DNA of 64,000 bases, from NCBI GenBank assembly GCA_948567375.1, contig OX419757.1, positions 39,556,001 through 39,620,000 on the forward strand. Reading direction: 5' to 3'. Each line of letters begins with the position of its first letter. The stretch's first letter is position 1. Source of the DNA: Lunularia cruciata (Eukaryota > Streptophyta > Marchantiopsida > Lunulariales > Lunulariaceae). The notes under the pieces are model-generated. The model was not told where the DNA came from and did not search any database. It saw nothing but the letters and a program-made list of their open reading frames with translations. Positions 56,773 to 64,000 of this stretch are shown here, one piece after another. The position numbers were made by a program, and so were the translations under genes.

Positions 56773-59648
56773 CTATCGCCCATATGGTAGGGGAAATTGC
56801 ATACTACCAGGACCTAAGGTGAAGTTATGGGCACTACCGTATGAAGAACGAGGATGCTCCATATCACCGTCCACAGAATGTGAAATTGGTGTTGCAATGG
56901 GAATGATTTCCAAATCACTCCTATCTACTTTGAGAACATAGTCTTGATGGTGCTTGACACTGATGGCTTCTAGTTCGAGAACCACCTGATTGATGTTTGG
57001 TCGGTCGTCGGGACTGCGATCCACGCACCTCATGGCCAGTTCTGCAACAGTCAGAATGGATCTCTTAACGCAGTCTTCGTTGTTTAAGACGATCATCAAC
57101 GTGGGATCCACTAAGAGATGCAAGGCATTCGTTTGGTAAAGGTGGGTCGCCATCTTCACCAGGGTGCTATCACGTTCTCCACGACGATGATCCAGTGGTT
57201 GTTGAGAAGTAATGAGTTCCAACAGAACCACACCAAAGCTGTAGACGTCGCTCTTACCTGTCATTTGGTATGATACGTAGTACTCTGGGTCAATGTACCC
57301 GGGAGTACCTTGAACAGACAAGGTAGAGAAGTGGGTCGATTCGAGGTTCGGAGCCAACTTCGATATGCCAAAGTCTGCCACCTTGACATTCAAATCATCA
57401 TCAAGAAGAATGTTTGCTGATTTGACATCTCTGTGATAGATTGGAGGGCTGGCTGTAAAGTGCAAGTAGTTCAAAGCCTCGGCAGTCTGACGAGCAATTT
57501 TGAGGCGCTGAGTCCAGTCGAGGAGATGCTGTCCTCTCTTGAAGTACAAATGCTCTGCCAGTGTCCCCTGCGGTACGTACTCGAAGACAAGCATAGCGCT
57601 CTTTTTCGTCATACAACAACCCAAGAGGCTAACGAGGTACCGATGATTGACGCTGGACATGATCTGCACTTCATTCATGAACATATTCCTGCTTTCCACC
57701 AACCGCAAGACAGCATTTGAGCTTTTCTTAATGGCAACTTCCTTACCATCCAGAGTTCCCCTATACACGGAGCCGAAAGCACCCTCTCCAATTTTCGCGT
57801 CCTCTGCAAAGTTGTCGGTCGCTTTCCGCAGTGCTTTCAGAGGGATAAGCTTTGTGGAGATCGACTTGCAACTCACAGCCCTGATGAGCTCCTTATCCAT
57901 CACATAATCCTTATTGGCATGTCTGCGCCATATAAGAAGAACCACACTGCCCAGAAGAAATATGAATGCGATCGAACTCCCTACTCCTGCCCAGAGCGCC
58001 GGAGTCACTGCAGATCCGAACATGAAATTTCTGGATGTTAGCTTTAATGGCAATGGTCAACGTTATGAAACTAAATGAGTGGAAGGTTTCAACAGGAACG
58101 GAGTGTACCTGCAGATGCCTTGGTGCATCGTATAAGCGAGTAGGCTTTCCAAAAAAACTCCTCGTCACTACAAAGTCCTGGGTTGCCTGTGAATGAGTAC
58201 GTGTAGTTCTCACCATGCGGAAGCCCAGGTGGTAAGCGACCGCTAAAATTGTTGAATGAGAGGTCAACACTGCGCAATTTGTATTTTCTAACCAACTTCG
58301 TGATATCAGCAGGAATAGGCCCAGAAAACTCATTCCGGGAAAGATTCAGAGTCTCCAACTTGGGCATGAAAATGGCTTTACCCCCTGGCAAACTCCCGTT
58401 GAACTGGTTGCGACTCAAATCGATGGTCACTGCATTAACCAAAATCCACAATCCTCCGGGTACAGGGCCCGCGAAGCTGTTGTTATTCAAAAGAAGTGTT
58501 TCCAGTGCAGCTTCAAAACTGGCCTTCGGCTCCTGGGGTAAAATGCCACTCAGCATGTTGTGAGACAGGTTAAGAGTAGCAGCACTCTCTGGGAAGGAGA
58601 CAATCTGGCCTGCCAACCCGTTCCCGCCTAGAAGTATCTTGCTGACACCTCTTGCCCAGAAGAAGTCAAGAAAAGATGCTGCAGATGCATTTCCAGATTT
58701 CAAAACTTCCGGCTGCACACGTTCAAACCTATTATCCGACAAATCGAGGTAGTCAATGAACCCTGGAACAAAAATCTCGCCTAATGTGAGTCTTCCTGAG
58801 AGAAAATTCCTTGATAGGTTGACAAAATTCATGAAGGATAAGGTATTGAAGGGAATCCCGCCGGTGAAGCTGTTTTCTTCCAGAGACAAATTACGCATCG
58901 AGGTCATTCCTTGAATTGCTCCCAGATCACCTGTCAGTTGATTTTGCCCAAGCCACAAACTCGTTAGCTTTGAGAAGTCCGAGAGGGAACTCAAGTTTCC
59001 CGTCAATGTGTTGCCGGCTAGGTCAATGACCTGGATAGCTGAATGGTTCAAGCGAGCCAGAGAATCTATACGTCCAGATAGCAAGTTGTGTCCAAGCAGC
59101 AGTACTCTCAGAGATTGGAAACTGCTTAGTCTGTCCAGAATGTTGCCCGTGATCAGATTATTTCTAAACGAAATGTAGTTTAACTGCTTTGCTTTGAAAA
59201 AGTTCGATGGGATGCTCATAAAGTGATTTCCATCTCCTGAAATGTGAATCAGATTGGGGAGAGATCCTATGCTACCAGGTATAGGACCTGTCAAATTTCT
59301 ATCACTTAGATCTATCCTTATCACAACTGTGGAGGTACCCGCGCCGTCACAATCGACTCGAGTCCAGTTACAGGGATAAGGTTCCACATCCCAGTCTTGC
59401 ATAGAATCTTTATTCTGTGGAAATTTGAAAAGCTCCTCCCGAACCGTGAGCATAGTTTGGATATCGGGTGCCACACGCGCCCTCTGTCCTCGAGCTGGCA
59501 GGACATGTTGACAGAAATGTAGAAAGACGATACATTGTACAACTCTCAAACTGGCCTGCATGCAGCCATTTCTCACCATCTTGGCCTGCTTAGAGCCCTG
59601 GAGATCTAGCATAAATTTGGGCAGAGCTAGAAGTTGATGTATATACAA
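56773..59648 (-). CDS. LRR receptor-like protein kinase (two exons, about 924 residues)
   Basis: Cell-surface receptor kinase. Exon 1 is 59648-58109 and exon 2 is 58007-56773. The intron 58108-58008 has a GT donor (CTGCAG|GTACAC) and AG acceptor (CTGCAG|TGACTCC), is 101 bp and joins in frame at a valine codon. The first ATG is at 59648; an ATG at 59579 (MVRNGCMQ) would place a hydrophobic signal peptide at the very N-terminus and is perhaps the better start. A cap domain (PCNWTRVDC) and roughly a dozen leucine-rich repeats (residues ~100-480) are followed by one membrane helix (~518-541) and a kinase domain: GEGAFGSVY, K607 in VAIKK, HRDVKSAN (706-713), DFG (725-727), GTPGYIDPEY. All catalytic residues are present and it is an RD kinase. 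The kinase resembles the WAK/WAK-like group more than typical LRR kinases. Ligand and pathway are unknown. Confidence 0.9.
58008..58108 (-). other. Intron of the receptor kinase gene
   Basis: GT-AG, 101 bp, between the ectodomain and the membrane helix. Without splicing a stop truncates the protein shortly after the last LRR (within ~7 codons after the exon end), which would give a secreted ectodomain. Confidence 0.85.
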
Positions 59649-59750
59649 GGTTAGCTATCTAGTCCTGCATCTGACTGGCCTGCCTACCCAGTCGATCCTT
59701 GCACTCAGATAGATTGGAGCCCATTGCCATGGATTTCCTCGTCTGTGCCG

Positions 59751-59760
59751 TTTATATAGC
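59751..59760 (-). promoter_or_regulatory. TATA box of the receptor kinase gene
   Basis: CTATATAAAC on the minus strand, 103 bp before the first ATG. Transcription would start near 59720-59728. An ATG at 59730/59724 opens a short upstream ORF of at most 23 codons ending near 59659; whether it is in the mRNA depends on the exact start site. Confidence 0.7.
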
Positions 59761-62700
59761 TCTGATGACGTACGTACATTTTTAACTGGTTGCACACCAA
59801 ATGAGTGATTTCCGATTCTTACGGGAGCCTAGCTTGGAGTGGCGTATCATGTGACAAACTTCATGTTCATCTTAAACGTAATATCCAGCCTTCTTGCACT
59901 GTAGTAAATAAACAGATAAATAAAATTTTGAGGGTTCCCAATGTTTAGAAGGATCAATCGGTACTTAATCATTTCTGTAAAGAAGACTTGTACTTGAAAT
60001 ACCTAGACTTGTGAATGGAAATATCTACAGGTACAGTGCAAAATTTACGAAGCCAGGCAGAATTACCAGCGAGCATCCAGCTAAATCTTGATCGATCTCA
60101 ATTTAGTTACTTGAAGCCTCGTTTCATGTGCTCGATATATTGTTTTACTGTCAACAGTGGGGACTCACCTTAATCCAACTCTCATGATCTGCTACAATAA
60201 CTCTACAAGTTCCGTCATCTAGTCCAGACAAATTAGATTTGTAGTTTCTTTTAGAGGCGTGCCTCTACTCTTTCTGCATGAACGTGATGCTTTTTACCAC
60301 TTCCTCTTGAGCCATAATAACTTCATTTTAATATCCTCATTGTTTACTGTATCCCAGTTCTCGCCTAACTGAGTGGCGTGGAAGTCGGAAGGGGGAGAAA
60401 TTTCATCGTTTGCATTTGCTATTACCCTGTTGGAGAGAATCATCCATCCTGGTATATTATCACCTGGCATTTCAATCTGCTTCAGTGTCGGATAGAGATC
60501 TCAAGTAGTCATCTGATCAGCATGAGTCTGGAGTAAACATAGCAGCTACGTTTAATGGGAAAAAACAGATTGCGAACGTGCTAGCCTGGGCAGTTTTATC
60601 TCAAATATAAACATGAATTTCAAGCGTCTCTGCTGCAATAATTACAAATATCTGTTATCGAAACTAGCCTAGAGTTGACTTTGCTCTTCATGGAAGTCCC
60701 TCCTCTGCAGTAAAGTTTGGGCTCAGGCCACGCTTTTCATCTTAAGGTCTGCTTTCAGGCTTCCGTACTTGTCAAGTCCTTAACTTGAGCATAGCGCTAT
60801 GTTTAATGCCCAACGGAACCTGGGTTGAATGTAGTTTAACCGCGCCAGTGTTATAGATTATGAGTGTTAAGATGCGCATAGATGACGCGATTGAATTGCA
60901 TCTGTCCCTTCCAGTTGAGGTTTTATTTTCATCTCATGATAAGTCAACCTCTGAAGAATCCTAGGTTCTGAAACAACCGTCCCTGTGAGAACAGGTAGAT
61001 GGAGGGATGGGGGATTGCTGAGTTATAGAAGTGTTTGATACTGGGTCTCGCCCTGGAAGGCCCACGGGTGAGTAACCATCCACGAGGGTTTGATACAGTA
61101 TCGGACAGATGTTTATTGCTAAGGCAATAAGTCTCATGGGCGGAGATCCGTAGGTCTGGCACGCCAGAGGGCTGTAAGAAGTAGACCATTCTAAATCTCC
61201 AATCTCTACCCATCCTTCCGGTAAGCGTTGAACATCTTCAGATCCTTTGATGAGTCTATCTTTTAATACTCGGTTCCTATAAATGTATACCCATGTGATC
61301 CTTTCGTTTCCGGCAGAGTCAGAATTTTGCTCAACTTTCCACTCGGCTTCCTCCGTTTACACGCTGTATATTTTTTATTGCACACATTTACAAATAATGC
61401 CCTCCATGTTTGGTGCAACACTCCAGGCGAGAGATAAATGTCGTAGCTAGACACAAAATGCTGGCTCAACTTGGAATTCACGCAATAGCAAGGCAGCCGT
61501 CAGCAGCAATGTTTTCCAGGCGTTCTCCCTCTTATCAGGGTTTGCTGTTTCAATTCTGAACTGTTTGCTCAAGTATCTCTTAAACGTGTTTAACGCGTCC
61601 ATTCCTTCGTCAGGGAGCATTGTGTGTCCAATGTCCGAAGTCTTTCGGCACCTTCAGTTTTCATAGGACGCTATAGGATGATGTCATTAACTACCAAACA
61701 ATTCCCACAAACAGGCATGTGACACGGCTTACCTACACGGACTATGTAAGCTGATTTCAAGCCCCAAGTTATTCACAATTGTTTAGTTTCTGGTCTGTCG
61801 AAGAGATGTGAATTTCGAAGTAAGTCGAAACGGATCAGAACATAACGCGCTACAACGAGCAGCAGCATACGAATCGTGTTCGTAGCACACTTAGATCCAA
61901 CCCAAGATATAAACAGCGTTTGCAATTCCTATCAACATCACGGTGGTTATCGTCTTCCATGGATCTGATAATCCATGACGACTCATGAATCTCCTCCTCT
62001 TCGAGAAGAGGAGATTATGTGTATAGGATACGAAAATTATGTGCGGTACTACAAGCCTAGTAAGCTCTGCGTCAATTAGTTGATGATCTCTATATATGAG
62101 CTGGGAAATGGAACGCTCTCTGTGCAAGAGAAAAGATTTTGGGAACTTGTATATGACAGAACATGTGGACATTTTCTTCCATCTCTCATGGCTTACTGCA
62201 CCTTCATTTATCATGTGAACTACACTTTCCGACTCTCAAGCAGTGAATTCCGCTTTCTCCCGCCCAGTGCTACAGGTTAGGCCGCTAGCTGCAGGTGAAT
62301 CTGCACGTTCAAGGATCATTCGCAATTCAAGGCCAACTTCTCACGCATCACGTGTGTCCTTACAAAAAGTATATGCATCTTCTACGTATACTAGAGTTAT
62401 AGGAACAAGAACCAGCCACGAAGTAAACTGCCAATCTAGATATGCACTCGACATCGAGCAGTAGAGGTACGATCACAAATTATATACATAAGGTCACATG
62501 ATCTTTTTGGGCGTCCTACCGAGGACTGTCCACATCCACTTTGCTCGAAATTGTCTCAGGAAACATCGTTCAGATTCAAAGAGTATGTAGAACTTTGGGA
62601 CTCTGCACATCGATGATGTCTGCACTTTCAAAATTGGTAGTTTCATAATGGCTTGGTATAGCATTACGCGGAGATCTACTTTGAAGATCAAGAGAGGAGA

Positions 62701-64000
62701 AAAGGTAAGTGCCCGTCCAGGTCTCTTATCGAGCTGGCTGAGGTAGCGTTTTCATGAGAAATTTCCGGTATATACTGTAGATCCTGTCTTTGGTAGAACA
62801 TTCAGATAGTTGTCACTAGTGCCATGAACAGAGGAAGGACAACGTGCCGATGAAACCAGAGTTGAGTTGATACTTCATCTCAGACAGCTCTTTCAAGCAA
62901 GTAATGGTCAATTTACACGGTACGACTCTAAAATATTGCACAAGTCACAAGCTGCGATGCTAGGTCATCAACGAGGATGAGATACCAGGAATGCATGCTA
63001 GGTTGGGATCCTTGAACTGTTAAGACATGGTTGGGTTTGCGGGGTGTGCGGTTGGGTTTGCGGCGCGTATGCGTAGGTAAAAATCGTCGTACGAAGTTTA
63101 GTCTGTCTCGTAGTAAGAAAATCTAAACGAAATTGAATTGCCTCTGACCCTGCGATAATACAGAAACAACAATTGGGGTTGTCGTTGTCAAGTGCTCATA
63201 TTGATCGGAGTTTGTAAGTTAAATTGGATATAATTCATGTTTGCATACAATAACTACTTAAGGGTTCGAAGGAGTCCTTGTTAGCCTCAGAATGAAGATG
63301 AAGAAGTGACTTTACCGCTAAATTTACTGGTCTTCTACTTGGTGACTTGAGAAACTGTCACAACAGGGGTCACTTGGGCTTTCAGCTGTATTTCCAGCAT
63401 CGTAGTGGCAATATTGGATAATGGCAATTGTCTAAAGGCATCGGCCAAGTTCCGAGATGGAAGTCTCCACCATCACTTCGGTGTCAATATTGGGATCGTG
63501 GTAGTTGTTTACTAGGTGTGGCTAAGTTTGAGATGGAATTCGTTATCAACTGGAATATCCAGTATAGCTCTGGGTGTGCCAAAGCTCTCTATGACTTCTC
63601 CTTTTGCGATTGCTGTTGATGTTAAACTAGGGGTGCTCTACTTGATAAGCTTGGGGGTGGAGGTCACCACCTGCAACCGCTTCGTCTTCTCTCCGATTTG
63701 TTTAAACTCTGGGGATGAAAATTGACGAGCTAGTTTTGCAACGAGTTTAGAACGATTCAGGTGCAGGACGTCTGATGATCGAAGCATCGACAGTAGCGAG
63801 TAATGAAGAAAAGGTAGACGTACTCGTATAAACATTGGTTGAATCTCGTGTATATACCAGGCGGAGTTTACGACACAGATCAAAAGGGATTCAAGACTGT
63901 CAATTTTGATGATCGACGTTTGCTTGACACAATGCAAGGGCATTACCAGCGCTGGAGCTATGTTCAGATACTATATTGATTCGATACCCTGGTTCCATGG
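59761..64000. other. Intergenic or unassigned sequence
   Basis: No gene could be identified securely. Unrecognised open frames: 60944-61213 (-, 89 codons), and 61891-62214 (-, 107 codons, ending in a hydrophobic stretch TVMLIGIANAVYILGWI that could be a membrane helix). At 63580-63800 (-) lies a coding-looking stretch (SSPEFKQIGEKTKRL, then KGEVIESFGTPRAI) interrupted by stops. A perfect 9-bp hairpin CTCCTCTTC-GA-GAAGAGGAG lies at 61990-62011. GGTTGGGTTTGCGG repeats occur near 63027-63065. No LTR was found. Confidence 0.4.

Noticed and set aside
61060-61180. GGGTGAGTAAC-like string resembling a bacterial/plastid 16S rRNA segment
   Set aside because: Only about 11 bases match the conserved rRNA string and the flanks do not continue the rRNA, so no rRNA gene is called.
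1-64000. CRISPR array, bacterial operon or phage system
   Set aside because: No regularly spaced repeats. All long frames are plant retroelements or a plant kinase, and an intron and TATA boxes are present.

Overview
The window is nuclear DNA of a land plant with a transposon-rich genome. Evidence: several families of plant-type Ty3/gypsy LTR retrotransposons, retrotransposon primer sites matching plant tRNA-Glu and initiator tRNA-Met, a GT-AG intron, a TATA-box promoter and a plant LRR receptor-like kinase. The species cannot be fixed from the sequence. The impression is of a large-genome seed-free plant (fern, lycophyte or bryophyte), but that is a guess. There are no operons, CRISPR arrays or bacterial features.

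Layout. (1) 1-8340: two minus-strand copies (A1, A2) of a non-chromodomain Ty3/gypsy family, here called A. A1 appears to be inserted in A2, and A1 itself holds a solo LTR placed in its primer-binding site. (2) 8925-14347: B1, a decayed plus-strand chromovirus (family B). (3) 14348-17495: mostly unassigned, with one hypothetical membrane-protein reading frame at 15686-16414. (4) 17586-27252: C, a decayed minus-strand gypsy element whose polyprotein ends in a PHD finger. (5) 27253-35267: intergenic, with a plastid trnR-like fragment near 27430 and a wrecked Tigger/CENP-B-like DNA transposon at 32430-34080. (6) 35268-53620: a three-level nest. Old element A4 (+) is split by B2 (+, 38708-52182), which is split by A3 (-, 39539-47356). 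A3 is the one full-length element with an open gag-pol frame and LTRs that read as identical. (7) 53621-56282: intergenic, with a perfect foldback, a short tandem repeat and a strong G-quadruplex tract. (8) 56773-59648: the one clearly functional-looking host gene, a two-exon LRR receptor kinase on the minus strand with a TATA box. (9) 59761-64000: intergenic, nothing securely identified.

How it works together. Most of the window is a record of retrotransposition. A3 supplies an intact family-A proteome: an upstream zinc-knuckle protein (ORF1), then Gag, protease, reverse transcriptase, RNase H and integrase in one frame. The older copies show what has been lost. Families B and C carry different chromatin-reader modules after integrase (chromodomain and PHD finger), which suggests different targeting. 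The most unusual items are the PHD finger of family C, the conserved accessory ORF1 and 4-bp target duplications of family A, and the heat-shock-element-like array in the LTR of family B.
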